Assembly (NCBI GenBank): GCA_009667805.1
Contig: CM019067.1
Span: forward strand, 161,157,049 to 161,221,048
Direction of reading: 5' to 3'
Source of the DNA: Leptobrachium leishanense
Lineage: Eukaryota; Chordata; Amphibia; Anura; Megophryidae
DNA length: 64,000 nucleotides
Within the stretch, counting starts at the first letter, position 1; each line of letters starts with the position of its first letter. The position numbers were made by a program, and so were the translations under genes. Positions 1 to 11,961 of this stretch are shown one piece after another. The notes beneath the pieces were generated by a model. The model was not told where the DNA came from. It saw only the letters and a list, made by a program, of their open reading frames with translations, and ran no database searches.

Positions 1-106
1 AGCCCCATTGACTTGTATTGAGTTCGAGTTCGGGTTCAGATCCGAACATTTGGAAAGTTCGGGTTCGGCTTCGAACCGAACTCGGGGAGCGTTCGGCTCA
101 TCCCTA
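1..106. mobile_element. hAT element, terminal ~106 bp only (cut by window edge)
   Basis: The sequence ends in the terminal motif GGCTCATCCCTA, the reverse complement of the TAGGGATGAGC end shared by the hAT copies at 10.2, 26.9, 31.2, 46.7, 50.2 and 58.5 kb. The preceding ~100 bp is the same TTCG-rich subterminal region, closely matching 28735-28836. The other end and one target duplication lie outside the window. Confidence 0.85.
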
Positions 107-439
107 AATAACATGAGGTCGTTCCATATTACCGGCTCTTCCAGACTGAACCCGTCTAGTAACAGCTTGAGTCATAACACGATGGTGTCAGCTACTGGAG
201 TCCATAGAACAACAACCTGAGTGAGCTTGCATAAGTGAGGTTATAAAAGGAATGGGGAAGGACACTGGAAACTATTCATACCCAGTGTTCTGCTACAAGT
301 GTTAAGAGATCTTGTAAAAGCAAAAATCACTTTATACCAGGGTTTCCAAGATGATATTCATTTCTGAATACTGTCTCGAGACAAGAATAGTGAACAATCA
401 GGAAATTGCTCATAATACACTGGTTGGTCTGTTGTTCAT
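107..439. other. unassigned interval
   Basis: I see no coding exon, terminal inverted repeat or tandem repeat here. Confidence 0.4.
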
Positions 440-935
440 AGCTCCAATAGAAGCATAACTCCTCACTACCTGTCCTCACTAATCACCAAATACACCCCAG
501 CCCGCTCCCTAAGGTCAAACAGTGACCTGCGCCTAGCTTCTCCCCACATCACCACTTCCGATGATAGAGTGTAGAATTTCTCACGCAGCCCCCATCCTCT
601 GGAACGCTCTCTGTTGTACTGTCAGACATTCCCTTAGTTTCTCTTCCTTCAAACACTCCCTTAAGACATTCCTATTTAGGGAAGCCTACCACCACCTCAA
701 TGATGCAACCAGTCCATCCATCCCTCTCACCAGTCCATCACTCTCACCTTCCTGTCCTCTCCTCTTGTTTCCACCCCAACCCTTTTAGATAGTGAGTTCC
801 CACGGGAATAGGGCCCTCATTTCCTCCTGCGCTGGTTTGTCAAATGTTGTTCAATGTACCCTGTCTATATTGTGCACATTGTACAGCGCTGTGGTATATG
901 CTGGCGCTATATAAATAAAGAATAATAAGAAGAAG
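440..935 (+). pseudogene. 3' end of a non-LTR retrotransposon (Rex/L2-like)
   Basis: This is the degraded C-terminus and 3' tail of a LINE. Translation across two frames gives the pattern seen just before the end of CR1/L2/Rex proteins: RSLRSNSDLRLASP near 505-545, then AAPILWNAL (about 585-612) and SSFKHSLKTFLFREAY (about 640-690). The 3' part contains the tail motif CAGCGCTGTGGTATATGCTG (881-902), followed by GGCGCTATATAAATAAAG and an A/T-rich tract ending near 935. The known role of the parent element is target-primed reverse transcription. This fragment lacks endonuclease and reverse transcriptase domains and has a frameshift near 560. The family label is recalled, not searched. Confidence 0.7.
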
Positions 936-1164
936 AACAATTAACCTACAATAAAAAGTTTCCAAAGTCTAGATCTAAGCAAAGGAAGTTGGAAAGGTGG
1001 CTCAAGCCATTACATTATTGAATTAACTTAGTTAATTAATTAACGGCTTGGTTCTAGTAGAGCTGTTTGCAGACAGACGAGCATGTTAATCGATGATGTA
1101 CAGGTTATCTGGCTATTCAAGTGTCTAGCTAGGTTACCCTTGCCAATAACACTATAGCGTAGCA

Positions 1165-1297
1165 CAGGGCTGTCAAGCTCACACATACCCAGATTTTGAT
1201 ACCTACAATTCCCAGAATTCCTGCAATGCAATAGAAGGCCAGAGAATCATGGAAGTTGTAGTTCAGAAACACCTGGGGCTGGAATTTGACATCCCTG
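1165..1297. mobile_element. short hAT-like MITE
   Basis: The element starts CAGGGCTGTCAAGCT and ends AATTTGACATCCCTG, which are imperfect inverted repeats. It is flanked by 8-bp imperfect direct repeats, GCGTAGCA (1157-1164) and GTGTAGTA (1298-1305), matching at 6 of 8 positions. The 133-bp length, 8-bp duplication and CAGGG start fit a non-autonomous hAT. No ORF is present. Confidence 0.6.
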
Positions 1298-1305
1298 GTG
1301 TAGTA

Positions 1306-2182
1306 ATTATTATTGTAAGATGACAGCTGCTAAATATCAATCTTGTCACAAAGGTTTCAAATCAATCATTAGGAAAGCCAGAGAGAGCACAATGAGTATA
1401 GGAAGTTGTGCTTTTTTTCCCCACTTATTTTATCTAGAGTCATCTGATTTGCGGTAGCGACATTGTAAGATTCTGCCTTCTAGATCACAATTTCTGCTAG
1501 CTAATATTCAAAAAAAAATAATAATTTTGCAATTGTTCAAGTATTCTTGAAAGACATTGTGTGAAAGTAGGCTAGTCAGGTCACATTGCTCAATACACAT
1601 CACTATCTCCCATATAGATCATTATTATTTGGTGCCTTTGAGTCAGTGAGAGCCGGAGAGTGCTTTGCTTCTTTTCAGTGATATCTCTGCATAATCCGCC
1701 AAAAGGAGAATGAATGAGAGAATTCATAATTATCTTGAAGGAGCAGACTGTGCCGGTATAAAGTGCCATTCAGAAAGCAGAGCTTCACTTTTGCCATCAG
1801 TAAAGAACCAAATACAGCAGTATTTAATAAAATCACCCCCTCCCACAATGATAATTGTGTAATAATTATTACAATTATCCTTTTCAAATAACAGTGTTAG
1901 AGAAATTCAACTAGGAATACACCTACCAAGAGATGTTATTCCTCTAAGTGTGTGCAATCCCACATAACGATTGGGGCTTAACCCTTAATGTATTTAGAAC
2001 TAACAACAGGAAAGAATATCATTAAGTATTCACCGGTTTTACAAAATATTTGAATAAAGTTAGATTTTTTTTATTTGAACTTAATAGTCTTTCTTGTTGT
2101 TAGTGAAAACAAAAACCCAAACAAACTTTGCCGACATTTTTCCTATGGACAAGGCACAAGGCTCCATTGCTTCTATGGTACC
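1306..2182. other. unassigned interval
   Basis: AT-rich sequence. I see no TIR, coding similarity or tandem repeat. Confidence 0.4.
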
Positions 2183-2185
2183 TAA

Positions 2186-2531
2186 GGCTGGTGTCAGACG
2201 AGCGCACTATGTGCGCTTGTACTGACATGCCTACCGGCGTTCGTCGCAGCGTTGTGACGAGGTGATGGAGCCAGCCACACGCTATTGTGCGTGCACGAAT
2301 TGTGCACGCAACAGCGGCCATGCTGCATCCGTGCTGCAGGCCTCCCTGTCAGACGCTAGGAGGCGCGTTGATGGGCCTGCAAAGTGCTATCCTCCATAGG
2401 AGGATCGAGCCTTGCAGCGCTGAGTGCACTAACTGCGCTCAGAGAGGTGGCCAGACGGGCGTTGAGTGGAAGGAACGTCCACACTCACAGAGGTTCCTTC
2501 CGCTCTTACTACCGCTCGTCTGACCCCAGTC
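2186..2531. mobile_element. PIF/Harbinger-like MITE, copy 1
   Basis: The ends are GGCTGGTGTCAGACGAGCG and the reverse complement of GACTGGGGTCAGACGAGCG, matching at 17 of 19 positions. Both sides carry the trinucleotide TAA (2183-2185, 2532-2534). A 3-bp TWA duplication with a G-rich TIR is the hallmark of PIF/Harbinger. Related copies lie at 27646-28071, 48874-49314 and 54943-55393. There is no transposase ORF, so it is non-autonomous. Confidence 0.85.
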
Positions 2532-2534
2532 TAA

Positions 2535-3207
2535 GTTGTGACTTTATTATAGCTAATTATACCCATTGCCACCATCTCTACTTTTCTCTGTTCCTAAAGT
2601 ACTTCTAGCTGTGCAAAGATGTCTCCCACAATACTGACAGATTGTACACTTCCATCAAATGTAAGTTAGTTTTGATTTATTACAGAAACCCATGAAAGGG
2701 CACTGGTTGCTAAATGTTGGTATAAAACCTCCTCTATAGATCGAAGTCCAAACCTAAAAATTAAACCTTGCATTATCAAGCTTTGGATTCCTATTTGGTT
2801 GCAATGGTCCAAACATCTTTTAATTGATGACCCTGGTACTATCCCTGATCCTTCCCTCCTCCCTCTCCCCTCCACCACCCCCCCAGATAGGGATAGATAT
2901 CACACTTCCCTATGATTTGCCTCTGTGAGCAGTCCTTATATATGGCATAATGTCTCTATAAACCATTCAACATCCACAAAGGATTATTTTACCAGCGTTT
3001 GTCAATTTCCCCCTCACCCCATCTCCTAGCCTGTGTTTACATTGAAGCTGTTTAACCCTTAGTTCTTGTTGCACATCAAGCATGCCTTTATTGAAACGTA
3101 TGTATACCTACATAATTGGAGCTTGATGCCCTTCACTGTTACAATACCCAGTGCAGAATGCACAACTATATCTGCTGATAAATTTGTATAACGCAATGTG
3201 TGCATGC
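2535..3207. other. unassigned interval
   Basis: No recognisable feature. Short ORFs here have no domain similarity that I recognise. Confidence 0.4.
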
Positions 3208-3622
3208 GCATTAACCAGGACATCACGGCACTTCTGGGTCAGGTGGGACCTACCTAATGAACCAAGAACTGCTTTTCTAAGCAACCACATATCCCCATGC
3301 TGCCATATCCCCATGCTGCTTATCAGCCACGAGTCCAGGGAATAGGGAATTGGTGCAAAACTGTTTCTTTTGCATATATATATATATGTATTTTTTATTT
3401 TTTTATGTATCCCCAGCCAGGTCATTATTGCAGCTACCCCTTTCTGTGTTTTCTTTTTAATCCCAAAGGGAAATTGTTCCTGGTGAGGGTACAAATATAA
3501 ACCCATTAGTTTGCCTCTAGGCTGAAAAGCAGCATGGGGATATGTGGTTGCTTAGAAAAGCAGTTCTCGGCTCATAAGGTATGACCCACCTGACCCAGAG
3601 GTGCCGTGACGTGGCGGGTGGG
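3208..3622. repeat. foldback repeat with ~100-bp inverted arms
   Basis: Left arm about 3208-3318 and right arm about 3525-3622 are inverted copies of each other. Both contain the block GCAACCACATATCCCCATGC or its complement, and CAGGTGGG or its complement. The spacer includes a short (TA)n run at 3376-3388. A copy of the TTTCTTTTGCA spacer motif recurs near 3805-3818, suggesting a larger damaged element. Confidence 0.7.
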
Positions 3623-4559
3623 CTTACACTTCAATGGCCATTCAAGTAAACCAAAACTTCTGAATGTGTTTTGTTACGGATGGAGATACAGTGGTGAGCG
3701 CAAATGACAACCTTTTTTCTTGTTATGTTTTATACATGATACATGAAGCAGGCTGGATACTTCTGGTCCACGCAGCCGCCCTGATAGGGAATAGGCGTGA
3801 AACCGTTTCTTTTGCAGTTGCATAGATGATGAGGTGGTCTTTTTAGATTTGAGAATTTTTATAGAAGGTAATATCATTAAAATCAACAACTTTTTAAGCA
3901 GGTGGATGTTAACAGCTACATCCATTTTCAGACTGTACATTTTTCATTTATTATAAAAGCATTTTTTTTGTTGAATCACTACAACCTTACATCAATGAAA
4001 ATCTTATTTTGCTGGAACCTGTAACTATGAGGTTTGGAATATTTTTTTTTAAATAATTAGTCACGGGTGATTTGACATTTTGAGTTTGGCCATGGCCGAA
4101 TTAAATGGTCCAGTCCAAAATGGAGCATCATTTTTGTTAGCTAGGGTTAGAAATTTGGATTCTGGGTCAAAAAACGGGAACAAAATATGTTGTCTAATAA
4201 ACATATAAACATAAATAAAAAGTAAAAAAATGGTGTCAAATGTTAGGGTTAAATCTAATCTGAAAAGGATCTCAAATGGTAACCTAACCCTAACCCATAT
4301 TTATACCCCTAAAAGAAATGACAACTTAATTTTGGACGGAAGCGGGAAAAAGCATAAAAACCAAAAACAAACAAAATTGCTCTTGTCCAAACTGAAGCAT
4401 CATTTTTAACAGTTTTCTTTTAAGGCAGAATGTGTCTTTTCCATAGGATAACCTCAAATATAGCTATTGTGTATACTTGGAAATTACTTGCATAGCAAAA
4501 GTTAGGTTCTTTCCTCTGACGCAAAGTATATTTGACCATATTTTGCTTCCTGCAAAATC
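3623..4559. other. unassigned interval
   Basis: AT-rich. I see no ORF with recognisable similarity. A short telomere-like CCTAACCCTAACCC stretch near 4281-4295 is too short to interpret. Confidence 0.35.
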
Positions 4560-4800
4560 TATGTACTTATTAACTGCATCTATTATTATTATTTATTTTG
4601 AGAAAGGGTTTTACCAGGAAGGATACATTGAGATTTCTCTCGTTTTCAAGTATGTCCAGGGTGGCGAGTATGTACCGTTAGGTGTCTTGCCCAAGGACAC
4701 TTACTGGAGAGGTTGCTCGCTGGGATCGAACCCATTACTCCACAGGCTCTCTCCATGCAGAGCAGTGATGTTACCTCTTCTCCACCCAGCCGGAGAATAA
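4560..4800 (-). mobile_element. tRNA-derived SINE
   Basis: Read on the minus strand, a tRNA-like head (about 4799 down to 4715) contains a near-perfect RNA polymerase III B box within GGGTTCGATCCCAGC (about 4724-4738) and a weaker A-box region near 4790. It is followed by a non-tRNA body and ends in a TAATAATAA-type tail at about 4575-4560. This head-body-tail order is that of a SINE. The body around 4617-4655 (complement of ACATTGAGATTTCTCTCG) is a sequence I recall as common in frogs. Target duplications are not clear. Confidence 0.7.
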
Positions 4801-5625
4801 GTGCAAAGTAAAATGTAAAAACCTACAGAACATATAAAAGCAAAATCATTTAACACCTGGGTTTGAAAGCCAGCACACTTTTTTGATTACCGGATCCCGT
4901 AGGGAATAACGAGAGATCATAGAACAGCTTGTTATTCTTTTTCTGGATAGCAAGCATTATTTGGTAGCCAAAGTATAGAAAGTGTTGCAGACCCCGTTTA
5001 GAAAGCCAGCTAACAGATGTAAATATTACCATCTTGTAATCATCCACACCAGCGAGCTACTGTTAAAACAGGAAAGAATACAGAGAATCACAAAATGGTT
5101 GTTTCACTCCAGAGTGCTCAGCGATTATCTCTATTAAAAGCATATTTTTGGCATTTGTATTCAAACAATTAAAGTTTTCATTTATAACCCCTTAAGGATG
5201 GGCAATTTTACAAGTTTGAAACGCTTATAAAGTAGAATTTCAGCTATTCGCCTGTTGAACCATAATTTACCTTTTTCATATTACGTGCACCCACCCTTAT
5301 TATATATCAGTTTGTTCAGGAGAAATAGGGCATTCATTTTTCGTTAAAGATTTATCTATAAAATATATTTTAATATGAGAAAAAAAATCTAAAATCTATG
5401 AGAAAATAGGAAATTTTGCTATTTTCGAAGTTCTACATTGTATTGTATGTGTGAATGACATAGAAAGCTTAGCTTTTAGTGCAACAAAATACATATATTT
5501 GTGTTCAACAATGTCTTACAAGAAAAAGTTTATTTTTTTCACTTTTAAGAAAATGTAAATTTCCATTAATATGTCAATCATCTATAGCGTATAAACGTAA
5601 GTAATTTTTTCACGTTTTATTATCG
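4801..5625. other. unassigned AT-rich interval
   Basis: Very AT-rich with poly(A) and poly(T) runs. No reading frame, TIR or tandem repeat is supported. Confidence 0.4.
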
Positions 5626-5629
5626 TTAA

Positions 5630-6883
5630 CCCTTTCGCTGCTGAGGCTTTTCCCGCCCCTGTGCTGAGGTCATTTTTTACCTGTTTTGCGCATCATGTTT
5701 AAACCTGTTTTGAAGGCTTATTTTAGTATATGACATCGACATATTATATATCGTTCTTTCCGTCAGACTCGGTAGATTCATAATATGTCATTATATATGT
5801 ATACGTTATGTCATGTTTGTATATTATAACAAAAAATGCAATAAAATATGTATTTTCAATAATTTACAGCGTGTAAAGTGTTTTTTTCCACATTTTAACA
5901 TGCGAGCAATTGCGGTTATATTTTGTATGGGGTGCGCTTGTTAAAAAAATTAGAGATGGGGTCTCGTTACATATTTTTTTGGGGAAAATGACACCATTTT
6001 TAACAAACGCACCGCATACAAAAATCGTTAATGCAGCATCATTGTTCACATTATAATTGAAATGGGAACAATATTGCTGCATTAACAAAACAAAAAAAAA
6101 AAAAAAAAAGTGTTTATTTTTTTTTTTTATTTTTTTTTTTTTTTAATTTTTTTTTTTATTTTTTTTTATTTTTATTTTTCTTTTTTTTTTTTTTTTTACA
6201 ATTTTTTTTACTTTCATGTTTGGTATCGTTGGAACGGCCATGCTCTGGCCGATCCAACGATATCAAAATTTAACCCCTAACTGCCACGGATCGGGAGATA
6301 GGGAGTTCATTGGAACTCCCTATCTCCACACTTCGTGGCAGTTAGGGGTTAATGCTAGGACTGGTGTCATCGTGCTACGCACGATGACGCCAGTCCTCTG
6401 GGGAGTTCCCGGAAGCTTGGCCGACATCCAAGATGTCGGCCAGCTCCCGGGAAGGATCGCAAATCGGCGCTTTTCAGCGCCGATTTGCGATCCAGCTCCC
6501 CAGGGGTTAATGCCAGGCATCATTTGGAAGGGCAGGCTGTGCCCTTCCAAATGATGCCTGGGTTAAGCCCCTGTGAGCCGCCGATCGGGAGGGAGAGAGG
6601 TCCGAAGGACCTCCCCCCCCTCCCTTTCAGGCGCCTCCTCCGCACATGCGGGGGGGGCGCCTGAATTATGTGTCATCGCGGGGGCGCGATGACACATAAT
6701 AATGGCGGCCACTGCTCCGGATGCCGGGCTGACATCCAGGATGTCAGCCCGCACCGGAGGGGCCAGCGATCGGCCGGAACCCGGCCGAACGCTGACCCCA
6801 ATGCGAGGACGCGCTCAGCGCGTCCTCCGCATACCAGCGGGAATGCTGAGGACGCGCTGAGCGCGTCCTTAGCATTCAAGTGG
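5630..6883. mobile_element. TTAA-flanked DNA transposon (piggyBac-like), non-autonomous
   Basis: The element lies between TTAA at 5626-5629 and TTAA at 6884-6887. Its ends, CCCTTTCGCTGCTGAGG and the complement of CCTTAGCATTCAAGTGG, are imperfect inverted repeats matching at 11 of 17 positions. TTAA duplication with CC...GG ends fits piggyBac, though Kolobok elements also use TTAA. The left half is AT-rich, with a long poly(T) tract at about 6095-6215. The right half is a run of hairpins, listed separately. A reverse-oriented relative appears to form the outer shell at 38.9-42.2 kb. No transposase ORF. Confidence 0.7.
6221..6875. repeat. array of about a dozen consecutive, different hairpins
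   Basis: Successive inverted repeats, each of different sequence: 6221-6265, 6271-6351 (nested), 6357-6397, 6406-6453, 6454-6493, 6513-6561 (22-bp perfect arms), 6587-6624, 6629-6662, 6665-6700 (16-bp perfect arms), 6715-6759, 6772-6786, 6805-6827 and 6843-6875. The pair at 6406-6493 is itself enclosed by CTGGGGAG (6398-6405) and CTCCCCAG (6496-6503), giving a branched fold. Nearly every base is in a stem. Confidence 0.9.
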
Positions 6884-6926
6884 TTAAAGCCCGCTTGCTG
6901 CAGGACGGCATAGTGTCGGCAATGAG

Positions 6927-7692
6927 GGCCACTGATATTTCGGTGCTTTCTTGTTTGGCGCACTTCGGTGAGTTCAATTCACTGACCCTGCGGTAAATTC
7001 AGCATTCACCACAGGATCCCCAAAGTGCAGTGAATCAACCTGCTGGAGGCACCTCAAACCGCCACAAAACCACCGAATTGATCGGAAAAACATCTGCAAT
7101 ACCGCCAAATCGATACGAAAAACCACTGAACGAACCTGCCGAAAAAAGCAGACGATCCACCAAAGAGGGCAACCCCCACGCAACTTTTAAAATGCGTTTT
7201 AAAAAACTAGTGCATCAAAATGCCTGTAAATAATATATGAGGTCCTATGAATAATAATAAAAAGGTCTGTTACAAAATTTTAAAAAACAACACCATGGTA
7301 AAAAAATTAAATAGGAGTTAAAAATTTCACTGAAAAATGCCTAAATAATCCTAAAAAAATAATAAAGAGACTTTGCTGCAGATGAAAAGAATAAACAGTT
7401 GAATAAATATTTAAGAAAAACAAGATTTTTTTTTACATTGAATCCTATGGTATTCGTCTTCGAATGAAACCACTGACGATCAGGGCATTTCACTGAAATT
7501 TTGTTGCTGTTTGGTGTTCTCTGAATAGATTAACCATTACTTCTCTATGGGGATTTCACTGCCACCAAATTTCACCTATAATTGGCAAATCACCAGCTTT
7601 TTGAATAGCCGAATGGCCACAAAATAGCACCGTACAGGGAAATTCACTGATCGCTGCAATTCCGTGGCCAATTTCGGTGCTCTCTGAATAAC
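6927..7692 (+). mobile_element. F1-family DNA element, degraded copy
   Basis: This aligns by eye with the copies at 8940-9819 and 29760-30629: GACCCTGCGG near the left, the AATAAAGAGACT block near 7360-7400, CTATGGTATTCG near 7446, and a right end GGTGCTCTCTGAATAACC. The left terminus is decayed, so the start is approximate. No ORF with recognisable function. Confidence 0.7.
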
Positions 7693-8939
7693 CACTTAGG
7701 TTTAACAGCTGCACTCGTTAATAGTTCAGTTGCAATACAGCCCTATTTCTTACCATAATATGTAATATATTTTTTAATGTTTTGAGCTATAAGATCACTA
7801 TCAGACTTCTGTCAGTCTCTTCTCTATCAGAAACAACGACGGCAATAGCTTAGATTTATTTTGTAGAATGTTTGATTTAAAACTACAATGAAACATCTTC
7901 CTTGATAAAATTGTAATATTGCAATATTTTGCATTGTTTACAAATATTAAATAGTTCACAATACCAGATAATGGCCAAAAATGTTCTTCGGCTATCTGTT
8001 TATTGACACTTTGGATTGTATGTTTTAAGCAGGTGGCTTGTAAAGAATGCTGTGTTGAATGATTCATATTGCATACATTCATTTACGTATAATACAAAAG
8101 GCAGTCTTAATAAGACCTTCAAACATCAACATTGAAAGTATGCTCCTGTGACACTTGGATTTCTGTGCCTTTGCTAACAAATGTCAAAGAACCAAGGCAA
8201 ATTGCTTCAGATCTTACATCCATTGTAAATAAAAAATCTAAAGCTAGCTGGCAAATCTTACGTATGCAAGATGCATAAAAAAATAAGCATCTTTTTTCAT
8301 AAATCAAATTGTTGGCAAAAATACACTTTAGTGCAGACAGCTCTGTTCTGTTGCTCAGTGTAATAAAAAAAGATAAATTTAAATAAGAATACAATATAAA
8401 TCTTAAAGTGAACCAGACATGTTAAGCAGTAGGCACTCAAGTACAATGATCCCACTCTTTAAACTAAACAGCTCGAGCCACTACTCCAGCTAAGCCAAAA
8501 ACTAGCTCCCATTTACAGCAACGCTTCCTATAATATGTATGGGAAGCGTTAATTATCAGCCAGAAGGAGAGCAAAGAGATTTTCTATAGTAGCTTACTAT
8601 ACTCCTCTCAGGCCAATATTCAAAAATGAATACCATCTAAGAGGCCCTGTTAAGAGAATTTGGAAATGCAAAATGACTTAATTAAATAAGCAAAAAATCC
8701 CTCACATCTGGTCGCATGGTCCAGAGGCAGGACCAATCTAGTCTAAAGGCTATTTTTAGGCACAATCTGCTGCCTTCTCTGCCCACAACAAAACAAGAAC
8801 TGAGAACAAATTGTTCCAATGGTCTTTTTACTGACCGCACATGACTGCTTATTCAATCTTGTGTAGACTCGGAATCACAGGATCACACTTGTTTCCATGG
8901 AGTCCTGTGAAAGATTTACAGCAACAAGTATAAGCTTTA
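7693..8939. other. unassigned interval
   Basis: No TIR, tandem array or recognisable coding sequence. Minus-strand ORFs of about 90 codons (7801-8082, 8119-8394) have unremarkable composition and no motif I recognise. Confidence 0.35.
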
Positions 8940-9819
8940 CAGGGTTATTCAAAGAGAATCGAAAAGTCACCGCACGTTCGGTGACTTTTCTTTCTCTTCA
9001 ATTCGGTGCGATTTGGCGATCCCATTTCGGCGACCCTGCGGTGTATTCAGCAAGCACCACAGGGCCATCGTAGTGCAGGGAAAAGCCACCGAAAACTCAC
9101 CGCAAAACCCAGGCGAATGCACACCGAAACTGACAAAAATATCTGGATTAACCCCGCCGAACACGCCGGAGAAACCCAAGCAGGAGCCGATCACAGCGCA
9201 GAGCAGCCGCCGGAAAAACCCAACACTGCAGACGAATGGAGTGAAAAAAAAACCAGTACGCTTGAATGTTTGAAAAGTGAAACGCTGTTTACAATGAAAC
9301 TGCAGAACGAAAATGTCTGAAATTTACAAATAAGATCCAATGAATGATAATAAAAAGGGCTGTTACAGAAAAAAAAAAAAGATTGGAAAAAAACGCAACA
9401 GAAATGTTTGCAAAAAAATCCCAAAAATCGCCTAAAACATCCTAAAAAATTCTAAAAATAAAGAATACTCTAATCGACAGTTTATTAGATATTGAATTAA
9501 AATGGGAATATTTTTAACATTGAAGTCTATGGGATTCGCCTGAATAAACCTGTCGAATGAAACCACCGAATGGCAGGGCATTTCGGCAACTTTTCTCAGC
9601 TGTTTTGTGTTCTCTGAATAGTCGAAGCATTGGTTCTCTATGGGGAATTCACTGCCCTTGAACAGACACCAAACAGGCATCATATGTGCAGGCAACTCAC
9701 CAACATTAGGTGAACTGCCTGCGCTCTGGATAGCCGAATGTCCAGGAAAGGTAACAGAACACTGAATTTAGTGTTTGGTTACCTTTCGCCAGCAATTCGG
9801 ATTTCTTTGAATAACCCTG
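8940..9819 (+). mobile_element. F1-family DNA element, well-preserved copy
   Basis: It starts CAGGGTTATTCAAAGAG and ends with its complement, CTTTGAATAACCCTG, giving TIRs of about 16 bp with one mismatch. Inside the left TIR is a small hairpin around GTCACCGCACGTTCGGTGAC (8966-8985). The shared AAATAAAG...GAATTAAAA block lies at about 9440-9505. No target duplication is clear, so I do not assign a superfamily. Non-autonomous. Confidence 0.8.
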
Positions 9820-10174
9820 ATAGACTTACAAATGTTGACATAAAGAGCCTTGGGAGCCCATTGTGAATTGTGGTGAGCATCGCTCTTCACTACAGGCATG
9901 CACACATGTTACATATATTACTTACAGACTGTAATCAAACTGCTATTTTTTATATTCTTTTCTTAAACCAAATGAGAAAAGTCCAAAAAAGTGAGACCTA
10001 AAAAGGATAAAAGTTGGGGAAAATACCTGGCCTGTTAGAGGTATTTGAGAACAGTCTAACAGATCTCCGTACCCCGACTGGGTTAATACCGCTTCCTTGC
10101 TAGACCCCTGTTCTCCCAACAGCAGGCTTTCATGCCTTTCTCCAGTCTTTATACAAATCTTGAGGATGGTACAC
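9820..10174. other. unassigned interval
   Basis: No feature supported, apart from the 8-bp target sequence of the next element at its right edge. Confidence 0.4.
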
Positions 10175-10182
10175 ATAACAAG

Positions 10183-11961
10183 TAGGGATGAGCCGAACAC
10201 CCCCGTGTTCGGTTCGCATTCGAACTCGAACAATTTCAAAAGCTCGAGTTCGAACACGAACCGAACTCAATGCAAGTCAATGGGACTCAAAATTTCGATT
10301 TTTAGAGTGCCCTCCAAGAGGGCATATATGCAAGATATTTGCCATAATAGGTGTATGGGGGTCCGGGTAGTGTCCCGGGGGACAGGAAACAAGGACAAAA
10401 AGTTTAAAAAAAGAAATTTTTAAAAGAACAGTGAGTTTTCCATAAAATAAGGGTTAAAAATAAAAACAAAAAATTCCTTCAAATATCGTGCCTAGGAGGT
10501 CCCCATAACCTGCCCGTGAAGTGGCGGATTTGTTGGATGTATAGAAATATCGCCATCAGAGACCCACACAATTCACCTAGCCACCCTTAAGGGGTTAAAA
10601 TGCACAGGGACTGGCTACTATCCTGGTAGATGAGGGAATGTATTATATGTATAAAGCAAGGTATATATGACAATGTATAGTCAGAGACTCTAGGGACTCA
10701 GCTTGTATGCTTTATGATAGACATTTTCACGTTGTGTTGTGTTACTAATGCAGAACCAGCCAAGCCCTTCCACCACGCTTGCACCAAAACTATAGATCTA
10801 ACACAATAATAATTGTATGCTCACATAGGCCCTTTGAAAGAGGTACATGACATACATATACTGGAATATTACGTTTAAATCTAAGGAGTGTGATAAAGAT
10901 TTTATTAAGCCCTTGATGACAAATGACATAACATCTACATCATTAATGATTGGCTTTACAGAGCCCTGGTCCTTAAGGAGTTAAACAGCATATCAGAGGA
11001 AATGTAGTAGAAATGAACACTTCTTAGAATTCAGAAGCACAGTGTTCATACATGTGCAGGAGCCACAACCAGTCTGCAGGCAATGTATCAAATTCATGAG
11101 ACCAGACTAATTAGAAGCAGATGTTATTTCCAAACACTAATTAACACCTGTTGTTTACGCCGTTTGAGAGCTCTGCTGTAAGCAAGCACATGTCATTTAG
11201 AGGTGAGAATCTTTTCACCTAGACAATACATTAGGCAGACTGTAAAGCATAAATACAGAAAAAATGGCGTCGCGCCCATACTCACTTATTTTTGGAGCGG
11301 CGGCAACTGCCAGGAGTAACAACCCAGTAAATGTAAGTACAGTAGACTGTAAAGCAAGCTTTCCTTGTAAAATAGATAATCCACATCACCCATTGCAGCA
11401 TTTTAAAGATGAAACACACAGGCGGCGCAAAAAAATCCTATGCAAGCCTCATGCACTCTAAGCACATGTAATTTTGAGGTGTGAAAGTTTCAGAAAAATG
11501 TACACTGTGCAAATATTTTAAATAAAGCCAAAATAATTTTATGACAGTCACATTTGTCTGACAAACAGATAATACATTACGCTGCAGCATGTGTTGACAT
11601 ATGTTGGTAGATGTATGTAATGTGTGTTATGTGTATGTAACATGTTTATGCTATTATACATACCGCTCTTGACAACGTACACAGTCCGTCCATTGCTAAT
11701 CATCGCCCACATGCGTGCCTTCTTGCCCTGGGTAGATTTTTAATTCAATATCTAATAAACCGTTGCTTATAATATTCTGCAGTAAAGAGTCTCTTTATTT
11801 CTAGATTTTTTTGTTTTTTTAAACATTTTTTATACTTTTTTCAATTAAATTTTTTTTAGAACTCGAACCGAACACGCCAAAAAGTTTGAAGTTCGCAAAC
11901 TTTCGAACTGCCGATGTTCGAGTCGAACTCCGAACTGATTGAACCGAACAGCTCATCCCTA
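10183..11961. mobile_element. hAT element, non-autonomous copy with perfect 8-bp TSD
   Basis: It starts TAGGGATGAGCCGAACA and ends with the complement, CAGCTCATCCCTA. A perfect 8-bp target duplication, ATAACAAG, flanks it (10175-10182, 11962-11969), which identifies the hAT superfamily. Both ends are rich in TTCG/CGAA, a plausible transposase-binding subterminal array. Blocks near 10430-10600 are shared, inverted, with the full-length element at 50.2-57.4 kb. The block near 11738-11815 is also shared with F1 elements. No transposase is encoded. Confidence 0.92.

Noticed and set aside
4281..4295. Interstitial telomere repeat
   Set aside because: Only about two CCTAAC-type units, expected by chance in this composition.
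6095..6215. Poly(T) tract as a retroposon tail
   Set aside because: It is internal to the TTAA element and lacks an adjacent target duplication. An AT-rich half is also present in the sister element at 39.0-40.2 kb.
8931..9825. Assignment of the F1 family to a superfamily by target duplication
   Set aside because: Flanks of the better copies (TTA/ATA, TGA/TGA) are too short and inconsistent. Terminal sequence alone is not enough.
11264..11461. Possible first coding exon ending in a splice donor (ATGGCGTCGCG to GTAAGT)
   Set aside because: It lies inside a non-autonomous hAT element, with no matching downstream exon or homology.
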